Of a DNA stretch of 26,632 bases, positions 1 to 9,008 are shown piece by piece. How positions within the stretch are numbered: the first letter of the stretch is position 1; each line of letters begins with the position of its first letter. The position numbers were made by a program, and so were the translations under genes. The notes under the pieces were generated by a model. The model ran no database searches, had not been told where the DNA came from, and saw nothing but the letters and a program-made list of their open reading frames with translations. This DNA is from JAXGQD01 sp964574395 (GTDB lineage: Bacteria > Bacillota > Clostridia > Saccharofermentanales > Fastidiosipilaceae): the NCBI GenBank assembly GCA_964574395.1, contig CAZNNL010000029.1:1-26632 (forward strand), given 5' to 3'.

Positions 1-60
1 GCCTCTTTCTTCCATGGCAAGCCCTATGACTCCGATGCACAACATCTAGCACATAGTTAA
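1..60 (+). CDS. Possible 3' end of a plus-strand gene (partial)
   Basis: Frame 1 is open from the window edge to a TAA at 58-60 (19 codons, ending QHLAHS). The stop lies directly against a strong bidirectional-looking terminator, the arrangement expected of two convergent genes sharing one terminator. The other two plus frames close earlier. The piece is too short to identify; the call rests on position only and could be chance. Confidence 0.35.
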   Translation, partial: ASFFHGKPYDSDAQHLAHS

Positions 61-96
61 AAAACCCCGCTCAGCTCACGCCAAGCGGGGATTTTT
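59..96. terminator. Shared Rho-independent terminator at a convergent junction
   Basis: CCCCGCT (65-71) pairs perfectly with AGCGGGG (84-90). It is flanked by an A run on the left (59-64) and a T run on the right (92-96), so it can act on both strands. The TGA stop of the large adhesin (71-73) lies at the foot of the hairpin, so the adhesin message ends inside its own terminator. Confidence 0.75.
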
Positions 97-1963
97 CTTC
101 AAATGCTAAGCCGGTTATTGACGCTTGTTTTTTCTTAGTACGTTTTCTGTAAACCACTAGCGTCGCTGCCAGGGCTAATAGCATGAAGGCTACAGCTACG
201 CCTGTAGAATCTGCCAACTCACCGGTCCTTGGTACCGCTTTTTTAACGGTGGGCTTGGCAGTAGGTTTGACCGTTGCTTTTGTGCTTGTTGACTCGCTGG
301 TCTGAGTATCACTAGTCATGATATAGACCGAGAAATCGCTTGCATTAAAACTGAGCGCAGTCTGGCTATTGATGAAAGCAACTGCTGTTCTGCTTCCTGC
401 TACTTCTTCGTGGTAAAGAGCTAAGTTATTGGTATTCACCGTGATGAATGGTAGTGTAACCTTTAATTCTTTAACAGGTTGAATACGTTTCCCAGACTCC
501 TTACATGTAAAGTAGATGTCGTATGCATCAGTTAGTTTGTCTTTTGTTTCGCGTTTTACCACGTCAACATGCAATTCTACAAGGCAGGCAAAAGCACCTT
601 CAGGTATATCGACACTAACATTGGTCTTCGCATCCGTTAGCTTAGTTGCTGGCATCACACTTACTTGAAGTGCTGCCTCTTTGTCTGCTATCGTCTCTGC
701 TTGCTGACGCATTGCCACAGTCGCTGCTTTTGGATCTGCCAATAAGGCCTCACCTTTTTTAATTGCATCTTCGAGTTGTGTAATTGTTTCGGCAGTCCAC
801 TTGCTCCCATCATTTAGCTTGTGTTTAGCATCGTCAATGGCCTTTTGGAGAGCAGCACGAGCTGCCAAATTCGCTGCTGCTTCATCGGTGGCTTTTTTCT
901 GTGCTAAGGCTTGCTCAAGCTTGGCTTGCGCATTGTCCACCTCAAGCTGCGTGGCATTCGCATTTGCTGAGACTTCTTGGGCTTCTTGCAGAGCTTCTAG
1001 AACGGCCTTGTCTTCTGGACTATTTGTTTTCGGATCAATTTCTAAACTTTCTGCTTGTTTAATTAAATCTTCAAGTGCTTTTTTATTAGCTTGAGCAAGC
1101 AGTTCAACAGTTGCGGTTGTAACAGTCGTTGTCTTGCTATTTAACGCATCCGTCGTTGCTTTGGGTGAAGCAAGCAAGAGCTGCTTAGCGTCTGCAAGTT
1201 CTTTCTGAAGTACGTCTAGAGTCTTTGGCGTCCAGACGCCGGAAGCAATCTTAGTTTCTGCTTCAGCAATAGCTTCTTCCAGTCTAGCGCGTGCTTTATC
1301 GTTGGCGTCACCAGCGTCAGCAGCGAGTTTAGCGCGCATAGCAATGTCTAGTTTTGCTTTTGCATTGTCAACTTCTAGTTGCGTAGCATCTGGATTGTTA
1401 ATGATATCCTCTGCTGCTTTAAGGGCTTCTACGACAGCTTTATCTTCAGGGTCTTGCGTAGCTGAATCAAGCTTCATGTCTTGCGCTTTAGTAACAGAAA
1501 TTTGCAATTCTGTTTTGTCCGCTTGCGCCAAGAGTTCATTTGTTGCTGCAACAATTGCATACGCTTGGTCATTAAGTGCTGTCGTTTCAGCCGCAGAATC
1601 TGCTAATATTTTTTCACCAGCTTCGATTTGTGCCTGCAACGCATCTATGGTCTTAGGTGTCCAGTCTGTTCCATCTGCCAGTTTAGTCTTTGCATTGGCA
1701 ATTGCTTCCTCAAGTCTTGCGCGTGCACTTGCATTAGCATCTGCAGCATCAATTTTGGCTTTGGTTTCGAGTGCTAAATTCAATTTGTCCTTCGCTGAAT
1801 CTACCATAGCCTGCGTCGCATTAGGATTTGCAGTAACAGCATTGGCTTCTGCAAGGGCATCTACCACTGCTTTATCTTCGAGATCTTGTGTGGCTGAATC
1901 TATGCCCAACGCTTCAGCTGTTGCAATCGCTTCATTTAAAGCAGTTTTGTCAGCTTGTGCCAC
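71..1963 (-). CDS. Adhesin fragment 3: repeats 5-7, cap domain and cell-wall sorting signal
   Basis: This 630-residue C-terminal piece begins MAQADKTALNEAI, which is mid-repeat rather than a real N-terminus: the same words (VAQADK.ALN) occur inside upstream repeats. It carries three more copies of the ~143-residue repeat, then a beta-rich domain (SVDIPEGAF through SFNASDFSVYIM) of a kind often seen before anchors in clostridial surface proteins, a Thr/Ser/Lys linker and VPRTGE at about residues 577-582. A 20-residue hydrophobic helix and RKRTKKK follow, with an unusually long tail of about 18 residues. The motif departs from LPXTG at position 1 (Val). No sortase gene is in this window. Expressed alone, this piece would lack a signal peptide and could not be exported. 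Confidence 0.85.
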   Translation of the reverse strand: MAQADKTALNEAIATAEALGIDSATQDLEDKAVVDALAEANAVTANPNATQAMVDSAKDKLNLALETKAKIDAADANASARARLEEAIANAKTKLADGTDWTPKTIDALQAQIEAGEKILADSAAETTALNDQAYAIVAATNELLAQADKTELQISVTKAQDMKLDSATQDPEDKAVVEALKAAEDIINNPDATQLEVDNAKAKLDIAMRAKLAADAGDANDKARARLEEAIAEAETKIASGVWTPKTLDVLQKELADAKQLLLASPKATTDALNSKTTTVTTATVELLAQANKKALEDLIKQAESLEIDPKTNSPEDKAVLEALQEAQEVSANANATQLEVDNAQAKLEQALAQKKATDEAAANLAARAALQKAIDDAKHKLNDGSKWTAETITQLEDAIKKGEALLADPKAATVAMRQQAETIADKEAALQVSVMPATKLTDAKTNVSVDIPEGAFACLVELHVDVVKRETKDKLTDAYDIYFTCKESGKRIQPVKELKVTLPFITVNTNNLALYHEEVAGSRTAVAFINSQTALSFNASDFSVYIMTSDTQTSESTSTKATVKPTAKPTVKKAVPRTGELADSTGVAVAFMLLALAATLVVYRKRTKKKQASITGLAFEEKSPLGVS

Positions 1964-3690
1964 AAGTGCGTTGTCTTGGCTATTACATCTAGTGCTTTAC
2001 TGTTCATTGCATCTGTTGCGGCTGTAGCATCGTTTAACAAGGCTTCGCCAGCGGCTATTTCAGCTTCTAAAGCTTCCAGTGTCTCAGGCGTCCAGGAAGT
2101 ACCATCAGCAAGTTTTGCTTTCGCATCGACAAGCGCTTGGGTTAATGCTCTCCTAGCTTCTGCGTTGGCATCCGCAACATCCTTGGCAGTTATCGCCATG
2201 TCTAACTTCGCTTGAGCGGTGTCTACAGCCTCTTGGGTAGCATTTGCATTCTCACTGACTGCTTTTGCTTCTGCAAGGGCATCCGCAACTGCCTTATCGC
2301 TTGGGTTAGTGGTATCCAGATTGAGATTCTCGGCAGCGGTAATGGACGCATTCAAAGCAGCCTTGTCTGCTTGCGCAACGAGTGCGTTGGTTTTGCCCAT
2401 AACTTCATTTGTCTTAGCATGAATCTCTGTGCTTGTCGCAGTCGTACCAGCGAGTAATTCCCTACCAGCAGAAATCTGTGCATTCAATGCTTCCACCGTT
2501 TCAGGTGTCCACGAAGTACCAACATTGAGTTTGGCTTCAGCGGCAGCAATAGCGTTTTTGAGTGCCTCCCGCGCTACTTTGTTCGCGTCTTCTGCATCAG
2601 CATCTTCTTTGGCCGCCATTGCCATATCAAGTTTCGCTTTAGCATTAGCCACTTCGGTTACTGTCGCATTGGCATTCTCAGACACTGCTTTAGCCTCCAC
2701 TAAAGCATCCAAGACGGCTTTGTCTTCTGCATCAGCTGGGTCAAGAATCAAACTTTCGGCCTTAGCTATTGATGCATTCAACCCACTTTTATCTGCTTGT
2801 GCGACAAGAGCATTCGTTTTGGAGATCACATCGTAAGCCTTGTCATTATATGCTTGGGTCGTTGCTTCAGGATTCGTTAGTAAAGCTTCTCCGGCGGCAA
2901 TTTCTGCTTTTAGAGCAGCTTCGCTTGCAGGTGTCCATGCAGTACCGTCAGCAAGTTTGTTTTTCGCTGCAGTAATGGCGTCTTCTAAAGCTGTTTTTGC
3001 ACTTTGTTTCGCATCTCCCTCGTCTGCTGCTTTTTTTGCTTGCAGCGCTAGATCCAAGGCGGCATTCGCTGCATCTACCTCTGTTTGTGTCGCATTCAAA
3101 TTTTCATTTACTAATTTTGCTTCAGCAAGCGCTTCAACAACGGCTTTGTCTTCAACATCAGTAGTTGTCGGATCAAGATTTAGATCCTCTGCCTTGCCAA
3201 TATTTGTCAGTAAAGTGGTCTTATCTGCCTGTTTAACTAAGGCATTTGCTCGTGCCGTAACTGCACTTGCTTCAGTATTCAATTCCTCTGTTGTTGCTTG
3301 AGGTTCCTTGGCTAACAAGTCCTTCCCCTTGCTTATTTCAGTTTGTAGAGCAGCTACTGTCTCTGGCGTCCACACGCTGCCATTAGTTAGTTTGGCTTCC
3401 GCATCAGCAATCGCTTTTTCAAGTGTAGCCCTAGCCAAGGCATTGGCATCTGCAGCATCTGCCACTGCTTTCGCGGCCATGGCAGCATCGAGTTTTGCTT
3501 TAGCGTCATCTACTTGGGCTTGTGTTGCATTGGCATCGTCATAAACTTCACTTGCCTTGGTTAAGGCTGCCACAACTGCTGCATCTTCTAGGTCAGTGGT
3601 CTTCGGGTCAAGTCCAAGCGCATCAGCGGTATCGATAGATTCTTTCAGAGCGGTTTTCGCAGCCGCCACATCGGCAGCTGATTTTTCAGC
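670..3690 (-). repeat. Seven tandem ~143-residue (about 430-bp) coding repeats
   Basis: Each unit contains, in order, an LDP.T.D.EDKAVV-type motif, NATQ.EVD.A.AKLD, and GT.WTPET followed by a GEALL segment, consistent with two helical-bundle modules of FIVAR-like type. The codons for the W-T-(P/A) motif fall at about 3368, 2933, 2507, 2090, 1659, 1230 and 795. The intervals are 435, 426, 417, 431, 429 and 435 bp. All are multiples of three except 431, which spans the frameshift. Near-repeated DNA of this length can change copy number by recombination and is a common place for assembly collapse. Confidence 0.9.
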
Positions 3691-6600
3691 TATGGCTGCG
3701 TTGAGGTCGGCCGTTGCTTGATCTACTTCAGCTTGTGTCGCTTTCGTGGGTGTCGTTTGTGCTAAGAGCGCTTTAAGAGCGGTTTCAGCATCTGCGACTT
3801 TCTTGTCTGCTTCTTTTTCTTGATCCAAATTAGCAGGAACACTATCTAAGGCCTTATCAGCAAGGGTTTTATCTATGCTTACGTTTGCGACTACCGCTTC
3901 GGAACTACCCATTCCTGCTTCAGTCGCGGTAATACTAATTGGTGTTCCGTCAGGCAATGTTGTTGGCAACTCCGCCTCAAAGGTTCCGTCATCTTTTGCC
4001 GTAACAGTCACAGGGTCCGTAACGCCCGGTATTACAACAGTAACTACTGCACCAGGCTCTGCCTTACCGCTCAGTGTGCTCTTTGCTTCAGTAGCTGGGC
4101 TTGCATCAGGATCGGCCGCAGAAGTCGTTACTACAATATTGCTCGGTTTGGTCGATGGTGTTAAGCCATCCAAAGCTGCTGCCGCATTGCTTAGTTTTGT
4201 TTTGGCAGCGTCTACCTCTGCTTGTGTTGGCAAAGGTTCTGTCTGCTTTAGCAAGGCTTTTGCTTCTGCAAGTGCAGCATCATAAGCTGCCTTGAGTTCA
4301 TCACTTCCGTGAAGATATTTATCTGAAGCCTTCACAGTTGTCTCTTTGTTGATTTCTGCTTGTAGGGCAGCTTTTGCGGCGTCCAAAGCATCAGCAGCAG
4401 CTTTTGTAGCCAGCGCTTGATTGAGTAATTCAACCGCATCATCTATCTCTTGTTGGCTTGGTGTCGCCTCAGCTGTGAGTAGTGCTTCCAATGCCTTCTT
4501 CGCATTGACGACTGCATCATCTTCGGGATCTCCAATTTTTAAGTCGGTAGGTACTTGGGCTATGGCTGCATTAGCTTTAGAAGGATCAATTGTACTTGAC
4601 TTCGTAACAACGTCAGATTCATGCTTATCCCCATCCTTAGCGCTTACACTCAGCACCGTCCCTTTAGGGATATCCGGTCCTAAATCCAAGCTATACGTTC
4701 CGTCATCTGCAGCCGTGGTGGTTTTCGTCTGCTCAGCGCCCTCGGCATCCGTATATTTTACTGTCACTGTAGCACCAGCAGCCGCGCTACCACTTACCAC
4801 TGTTTTGCCAAGAACTGCTGGGGTTTCACCACTGGCAGCTGTTCCCGCAGTAGAGGTAACTTGTACGGTCGGCACAGTGCTCGTGTTTAGTTTATCTGCC
4901 ATGGCGCGCAGCAAGATTTCCTCTGGACCTAATTTAGCCTTAGCCTCTGGCGACAATGCTTCAAAATCTGCCAGGGCAGCATCAACTGCGGCTTTATCCA
5001 CTGCAGTGACGTCGTTGACTGTTTTCGCCAAAATAATGGCATGATCTTGTTTAAATTTGTCAGCATCAATTACGGCTTGTGCTTGCGCAATCTGTGCCTG
5101 CAAAGCAGCTTTGTTCGCTTCGTCAGTGACTTGATTTGTTGCTGCTTGAGCAGCAGCAATGCTGTCCGTCGTAGGATTAGCTAAAGCCGACTTAACCGCT
5201 TCAGCTGCATCAATAGTCCTCTGTAAATCCGGATGGGCTGCTATTTGCGTAGCGGTCAATTCCTCCACAGCAGAATTTGCTGCTGCAATTGTTGAATCAT
5301 TGGAATTAAGCGCAGCCATTTTAACAGCATCAAGAGCTAAAACTAAGTCCGCGTCATCCTTTAATTTAGCAAGCATGGCATCCAATTGCGCTTTTTCTGC
5401 AGTAAGTTTATCTCTCACTTCTTTTGGTAGTTCATAATACGCAGTCAGTGCCGCTAAAATTGCTGTGCGATCGTCTTCTGTTACGGCCTCAGGCTCTTTA
5501 CTCAAGATGTCCTTATGAGTTTCTTTCCAGGTATTGGCAGCTAAAGTATTTTTAGCATCAGCAAGCTGTGCCATTAAGGCTGCTTTGTTGTTTGCATTGC
5601 TTACTTCAGCGACTTTGGCTTCCGCTGCCGCAATACCATCTTCTGTTGGCGCTAGCACTTGTCCTTGCACCAACTCAGCTGCATCAATAGCTCTTTGTAA
5701 ATCGGGATTACTTGTCACTTGTTCTGGTGTCAACGCAGTCACAGCTGCTTTTGCCGCTGTAATATTCGTTTCATTAGACTCCCGTGATGCCAAGGCCACC
5801 GCTTCTTCGGCTGTTTTTAAATTGATTTCTTCTTGTTGTCCAATAGCAAGAAGCATATCTTCTAAGAGTTTTTTCTCGACGGGAAGCAGCGCTTTCGCTT
5901 CTTCTGAAAGGCCATGTTTCCAGTACGCCTCTTTAATTGCGTCCAAGTCTGCTACGGTTACTGTTTCAGGGGTTTTGGCTAAAATAACTTTGCTTTTTTC
6001 TTTCCAAGCAGCCGCATCCAATTGTGCTTGAAGCGCTGTCTTGTTGGCAGCATTCTCTGTCGTAGTAACTTTATCAATTTCTGCCTGTGCCAAAGCAAGT
6101 TTTTCAGCTGTTGGTGCTGTTTTATAATCCAAAACTTTTTGCGCAGCAGCTGTTACACTTTTAAGCCCTACTTCTTCCTTCATACCACCAAGCAGAGCAA
6201 TAGCTGCGTTGGCGGCTTGAATGTTCTCAGTCGTGGGGTTCTCTGCTGCAAGTTTAGTTTTAGCTATCGCATCAGCCAACTTGGCCTTATGCTCCTCAGT
6301 TACCATATAAATAACTTGAAAGATCGCTTGCTCTATATTATCTCCCGAAGCCGTTGCTGTACCTCCAGCAACTGTGTAGGGCGAATTTAATAATTCAAAA
6401 CCCACTTCTTTCTTGGCAAAACCAAGCTTAGCCTTATCAAAAACAGCCCCGTTACTTGCCGAGTCAAGCGCATAGCCTACATATGCTTTCTTATCACTCA
6501 CGCCAACTTCAGAGCCCAGCGCTACCGTTTTAACTACCGTATCCGCTATTATTTGTTCCGTACCGTCATCTAAAACATTCTCAATTTTTACATCCACCGT

Positions 6601-7320
6601 CTTGGGAACAACTTTTAAAATATAGTTATCCACAATCGCTCTGTCTGTTGCAGTTGCTCCGCTTTGAAACGGTTTGAGAAAGAGCGTCGCCGTTTGTTTA
6701 TCCAAATCAACCGCACGAAAACTATGTGGTAATAAATAGTTTTGGCCAATCGCTTTAAGTACAGGTTCTTTGAGTGGTGTGTATGGAGTATTAGTCAATT
6801 CTGCAGTCGGCATGGTATAGGACTCAAACACATTCGCTAGCTTGGCAAAACGCACCTGCGTATCGCCATTCAAACCCATGCCTGTCACCGGCGCCATCAA
6901 AGCCGCTGGCACTTCTGTCGGCGTAGTTCTGTAAGTACCGTCATCATTCATCAACTGTTTATCGAAATTGTAGCCGACTTTATAGTTTTTCATGTTAATA
7001 AAGCCTACGTTAAGCGACTCCCATTTTTCCCAGTAATCACCACTGCCATAGATGCCAAAATAAACTTCCCTGCCGCCAAACATAGCCAAAGCTTCCGCCT
7101 CTGTGAAGTCTTTCGAATTACTATATACCGTGGCACCAGGTATATCCTTTTGATCGCCATTAAACCAGTATTGATAAGTCAAACGGTAGGAGCCATTCGC
7201 TAAGTTCTTCCATGTCACTCTAAAAGCTTGCGTAGTTGGCGCGCTTGTATAGCCCGGTTCATATCGAGATGAAGAACCGGTCAGCATAGCCTTATTTCCT
7301 CCAATAAAAGTAGTCGCCAT
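1936..7320 (-). CDS. Adhesin fragment 2: lectin remainder, MucBP-like, helical repeats, Ig-like domains, repeats 1-4
   Basis: A 1794-residue open stretch. The first ATG (7320) is not a natural start: codons upstream to 7461 are open and encode lectin sequence (AVEFDPIKDNRNKLDQ, then GHIAIVKLTG), so translation here would need readthrough or re-initiation. Approximate layout: lectin end to residue 60-70; MucBP-like segment (VDVKIENVLDDGTEQ) about 230-330; three ~159-residue helical repeats about 340-810; Ig-like domain about 815-920; helical linker; second Ig-like domain about 1055-1157; then the first four of seven helical tandem repeats from about 1220. It ends in an out-of-frame tail (THLWHKLTKLL) where repeats elsewhere read NALVAQADK, exposing the one-base loss. 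Ala, Lys, Glu and Asp dominate, as in long rod-like surface stalks. Confidence 0.85.
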   Translation of the reverse strand: MATTFIGGNKAMLTGSSSRYEPGYTSAPTTQAFRVTWKNLANGSYRLTYQYWFNGDQKDIPGATVYSNSKDFTEAEALAMFGGREVYFGIYGSGDYWEKWESLNVGFINMKNYKVGYNFDKQLMNDDGTYRTTPTEVPAALMAPVTGMGLNGDTQVRFAKLANVFESYTMPTAELTNTPYTPLKEPVLKAIGQNYLLPHSFRAVDLDKQTATLFLKPFQSGATATDRAIVDNYILKVVPKTVDVKIENVLDDGTEQIIADTVVKTVALGSEVGVSDKKAYVGYALDSASNGAVFDKAKLGFAKKEVGFELLNSPYTVAGGTATASGDNIEQAIFQVIYMVTEEHKAKLADAIAKTKLAAENPTTENIQAANAAIALLGGMKEEVGLKSVTAAAQKVLDYKTAPTAEKLALAQAEIDKVTTTENAANKTALQAQLDAAAWKEKSKVILAKTPETVTVADLDAIKEAYWKHGLSEEAKALLPVEKKLLEDMLLAIGQQEEINLKTAEEAVALASRESNETNITAAKAAVTALTPEQVTSNPDLQRAIDAAELVQGQVLAPTEDGIAAAEAKVAEVSNANNKAALMAQLADAKNTLAANTWKETHKDILSKEPEAVTEDDRTAILAALTAYYELPKEVRDKLTAEKAQLDAMLAKLKDDADLVLALDAVKMAALNSNDSTIAAANSAVEELTATQIAAHPDLQRTIDAAEAVKSALANPTTDSIAAAQAATNQVTDEANKAALQAQIAQAQAVIDADKFKQDHAIILAKTVNDVTAVDKAAVDAALADFEALSPEAKAKLGPEEILLRAMADKLNTSTVPTVQVTSTAGTAASGETPAVLGKTVVSGSAAAGATVTVKYTDAEGAEQTKTTTAADDGTYSLDLGPDIPKGTVLSVSAKDGDKHESDVVTKSSTIDPSKANAAIAQVPTDLKIGDPEDDAVVNAKKALEALLTAEATPSQQEIDDAVELLNQALATKAAADALDAAKAALQAEINKETTVKASDKYLHGSDELKAAYDAALAEAKALLKQTEPLPTQAEVDAAKTKLSNAAAALDGLTPSTKPSNIVVTTSAADPDASPATEAKSTLSGKAEPGAVVTVVIPGVTDPVTVTAKDDGTFEAELPTTLPDGTPISITATEAGMGSSEAVVANVSIDKTLADKALDSVPANLDQEKEADKKVADAETALKALLAQTTPTKATQAEVDQATADLNAAIAEKSAADVAAAKTALKESIDTADALGLDPKTTDLEDAAVVAALTKASEVYDDANATQAQVDDAKAKLDAAMAAKAVADAADANALARATLEKAIADAEAKLTNGSVWTPETVAALQTEISKGKDLLAKEPQATTEELNTEASAVTARANALVKQADKTTLLTNIGKAEDLNLDPTTTDVEDKAVVEALAEAKLVNENLNATQTEVDAANAALDLALQAKKAADEGDAKQSAKTALEDAITAAKNKLADGTAWTPASEAALKAEIAAGEALLTNPEATTQAYNDKAYDVISKTNALVAQADKSGLNASIAKAESLILDPADAEDKAVLDALVEAKAVSENANATVTEVANAKAKLDMAMAAKEDADAEDANKVAREALKNAIAAAEAKLNVGTSWTPETVEALNAQISAGRELLAGTTATSTEIHAKTNEVMGKTNALVAQADKAALNASITAAENLNLDTTNPSDKAVADALAEAKAVSENANATQEAVDTAQAKLDMAITAKDVADANAEARRALTQALVDAKAKLADGTSWTPETLEALEAEIAAGEALLNDATAATDAMNSKALDVIAKTTHLWHKLTKLL
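4880..6310 (-). repeat. Three tandem ~159-residue helical coding repeats
   Basis: Three units share an ILAKT/ILSKE motif followed by VT..D..A...A...YE.LS.EAK..L..E and an LL..M segment, then a conserved HPDLQR/NPDLQR.IDAAE block and an NKAAL.AQ block. The motif codons sit near 5990, 5515 and 5041, a spacing of about 475-479 bp. They form the N-terminal stalk and differ from the seven C-terminal repeats, from which two Ig-like domains separate them. Confidence 0.75.
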
Positions 7321-7461
7321 ATGCTCAACCGCATCGGCGTTGCCTGTTAGCTTAACAATCGCAATATGTCCATTAGTACCATACGAATCATAGGTTTGAT
7401 CTAATTTGTTTCTATTGTCTTTAATAGGGTCGAACTCTACTGCGATAGCATTTTGTATCGC

Positions 7462-8007
7462 TCAGTTAACTCTACCTAAAGCATAGCTTTTTCCGTGTAT
7501 ACCCAAGTTTCCTGATTCGCCACCCATTACGTACTGACCTTCAGGATCATTATGGAAAACGAATGCTAAGCCTCTGTCTCCCACGGTGTTGCCATTTACC
7601 ATTGAGAAGTCGCCTGAAAATTCGAAGTCATTGTCTAAAATATTAACTTTATTCTTGCTGACAATAGCTCCCATGTAGGTGTCCATCCAAGCAATACGTA
7701 CGATATCTGTACCATCTGATGCATTGGCAGGTGTTCCAGCATAATAGTGCAACGGATTCTTTAAATTAGCTGTAGTATCTCCATAGGTTCTATAAATATA
7801 ATCAAAGATTCCAGAAACACTGTTTTCTTCTGCATTGGGCAGCACAATTCCACTCAAAACTTCTCCTGCCGCAGCCACCTGTGGTGTGCCTAGCGGTAGC
7901 AAGCCTCCTACCACCATGCTGATTGCAAGTAAAAGGCTTAAAACACCTTTTCGCAAATGCCGTTTCTTTGAAACCACCTCTTGCCTCAAACGTAAACTCT
8001 CCATCAC
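7462..8007 (-). CDS. Adhesin fragment 1: signal peptide and first half of L-type lectin domain
   Basis: This 181-residue N-terminal piece has a basic stretch (KKRHLRKG), a hydrophobic core and a signal-peptidase site near VAAAG at about residues 45-48. The lectin fold follows, recognisable by GDFSMVNGN and RGLAFVFHNDP and by a Gly-rich GESGNLGIHG loop. It ends ALGRVN-TGA, but the frame continues beyond the stop with AIQNAIAVEFD, the next conserved lectin strand (family form: IQNSIAVEFDT). If the stop is real and not read through, the cell would secrete a truncated lectin without wall anchor. GTG 8007 is the longest start; ATG 8004 has the better spaced ribosome site. Confidence 0.8.
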   Translation of the reverse strand: MMESLRLRQEVVSKKRHLRKGVLSLLLAISMVVGGLLPLGTPQVAAAGEVLSGIVLPNAEENSVSGIFDYIYRTYGDTTANLKNPLHYYAGTPANASDGTDIVRIAWMDTYMGAIVSKNKVNILDNDFEFSGDFSMVNGNTVGDRGLAFVFHNDPEGQYVMGGESGNLGIHGKSYALGRVN

Positions 8008-8083
8008 AATACCTTTCTTTAAATCTCATGCCCGCTAAACAGAACGCTAGCTAATAACTGCGCACAAATACTCTGCTTAAACT

Positions 8084-8128
8084 CAAAAAACAAAAAACAC
8101 GGACACGACTTACATCTTATGTGCCCGA
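8084..8128 (-). terminator. Rho-independent terminator downstream of the small membrane-protein gene
   Basis: On the minus strand CGGGCAC and GTGTCCG (8127-8121 and 8106-8100) form a 7-bp stem with one G-U pair around a 14-base loop. Two T6 tracts follow (to about 8084). It lies between the stop at 8229 and the start of the large adhesin at 8004, so it separates their transcripts. The rest of 8008-8228 holds no gene; the adhesin promoter should lie between 8008 and 8084 but no convincing -35/-10 pair was found. Confidence 0.7.
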
Positions 8129-8228
8129 GTATAAACCTCTCTTGAAATTAGAAGCAATTAAATTATCGATAAGTCTACGTAATATATAAACGTTCAAAGC
8201 AACAGTGAACTATGGAAAGCGAACCCGC

Positions 8229-8975
8229 TCAAACGGGCAAATTGCTTATGAGATAGGAGCCTAGCCAAAAGCTAGCGATATTAGCGGCAATGGCATAAGC
8301 CGCTCGTCTTAGCGAACTGTGCTCTTTAATAACTACCATAAAGACGCTAAGTTCAATAATTAGAATCAAAAACTCGAGTAGGAAAATCCCAAAATACGCA
8401 GTTGCAACTGGCGTTGAACTTGTGGCAATGATGATATTTAATGCACCTTGCGTGATTAAATTTGTAAGTAGAAAAATCTTCCAACTGCGTTTTTCTCTGA
8501 AACCAAAAATATAAAAGAGGGCACCTTCAATTAGTAAGGTTAGCAAGACACGCAGCGTCACGAGTAGGATGGAGCGTAGTGGGGCGGTGCCGGGGGTGAG
8601 GGTTTGTTTTGCCAAACTTAAAGTAAAAATATTATTGTAGCGGCCTTTGGACAAATTAAATTTGGTCTCAAATGTTTCGTCTCCGCTACTAATAACCAAC
8701 GTGTCGGAAACCAATTGAGCAATATCATGGTAATAAAAGACATAGTATGTTTCCCAAGCAACGCTCTTCTTTTGACCGGGATGTGTAAATGTATTTCCTT
8801 TGAGCTCTACCTTGATATCGTCTGGTGCATCATTCACAAGAATTATCAATGTGGGGGGCTCAGCCGCGTTAGCGTGTATGGGTCTTGGCAAAAGCACAAA
8901 AACCATCGCTATCACAAAAACCAAGAACATCATGTGTTTTGCAGGTTTTAGTCCGGAGAAATTTAATTCGGACAT
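8229..8975 (-). CDS. Putative membrane protein with signal peptide, extracellular domain and C-terminal membrane helices
   Basis: A 248-residue protein not assigned to a named family. It starts MSELNFSGLKPAKH, then has a hydrophobic signal segment (MMFLVFVIAMVFVLL) ending near HANAAEP, an extracellular part of about 100 residues rich in beta-forming residues (LIILVNDAPDDIKVEL, ETYYVFYYHDI), and about four membrane helices from roughly residue 130 to the end. The open frame extends to 9170, but those extra 65 codons read through the hairpin repeat region and lack protein character. ATG 8975 is chosen because a GGGGTG lies 5 bases upstream and the signal peptide starts there. A TATACT promoter precedes it and a terminator follows, so it looks monocistronic. 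Its function is unknown. Confidence 0.7.
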   Translation of the reverse strand: MSELNFSGLKPAKHMMFLVFVIAMVFVLLPRPIHANAAEPPTLIILVNDAPDDIKVELKGNTFTHPGQKKSVAWETYYVFYYHDIAQLVSDTLVISSGDETFETKFNLSKGRYNNIFTLSLAKQTLTPGTAPLRSILLVTLRVLLTLLIEGALFYIFGFREKRSWKIFLLTNLITQGALNIIIATSSTPVATAYFGIFLLEFLILIIELSVFMVVIKEHSSLRRAAYAIAANIASFWLGSYLISNLPV

Positions 8976-9008
8976 ATACGCACCCCGTTTATCGATTATT
9001 TTTTTATA

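Larger units (their letters stand above)
71..8004 (-). pseudogene. Giant lectin-domain, repeat-rich cell-wall adhesin, broken by a nonsense codon and a frameshift
   Basis: Three open segments form one gene. Segments 7462-8007 and 1936-7320 are in the same frame, separated only by a TGA at 7462-7464. Segment 71-1963 continues in another frame after loss of one base at about 1971-1974. Restored from ATG 8004 it would encode about 2644 residues. Order: Lys/Arg-rich signal peptide ending near VAAAG; L-type lectin domain running through the TGA; MucBP-like segment; three ~159-residue helical repeats; Ig-like domain; helical linker; second Ig-like domain; seven ~143-residue helical repeats; a domain with a DAYDIYFT motif; Ser/Thr linker; VPRTGE; hydrophobic helix; basic tail. 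The likely role is sortase-linked surface adhesion to glycans. AAAGG lies 7 bases before ATG 8004 and only 4 before GTG 8007, so ATG is preferred. Unity of the gene is seen in the sequence; adhesion is inferred from the domains. Confidence 0.85.

Noticed and set aside
801..6390. Many long plus-strand open frames opposite the large adhesin (for example 4421-5044, 5534-6031, 2840-3301)
   Set aside because: They mirror the Ala/Leu/Lys-rich codons of the adhesin repeats, recur at the repeat period, are Ser/Ala-rich without domain motifs and have no ribosome sites.
7462..7464. TGA reassigned to Trp or Gly (genetic code 4 or 25)
   Set aside because: TGA ends several intact genes at the expected family length (stops at 71, 8229, 11329, 16261, 20331, 24212) and no in-frame TGA occurs inside the intact metabolic genes.
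8224..8237. Hairpin over the stop codon of the small membrane protein (CCCG/CGGG)
   Set aside because: Only 4 bp and no T run; the real terminator is at 8084-8128.
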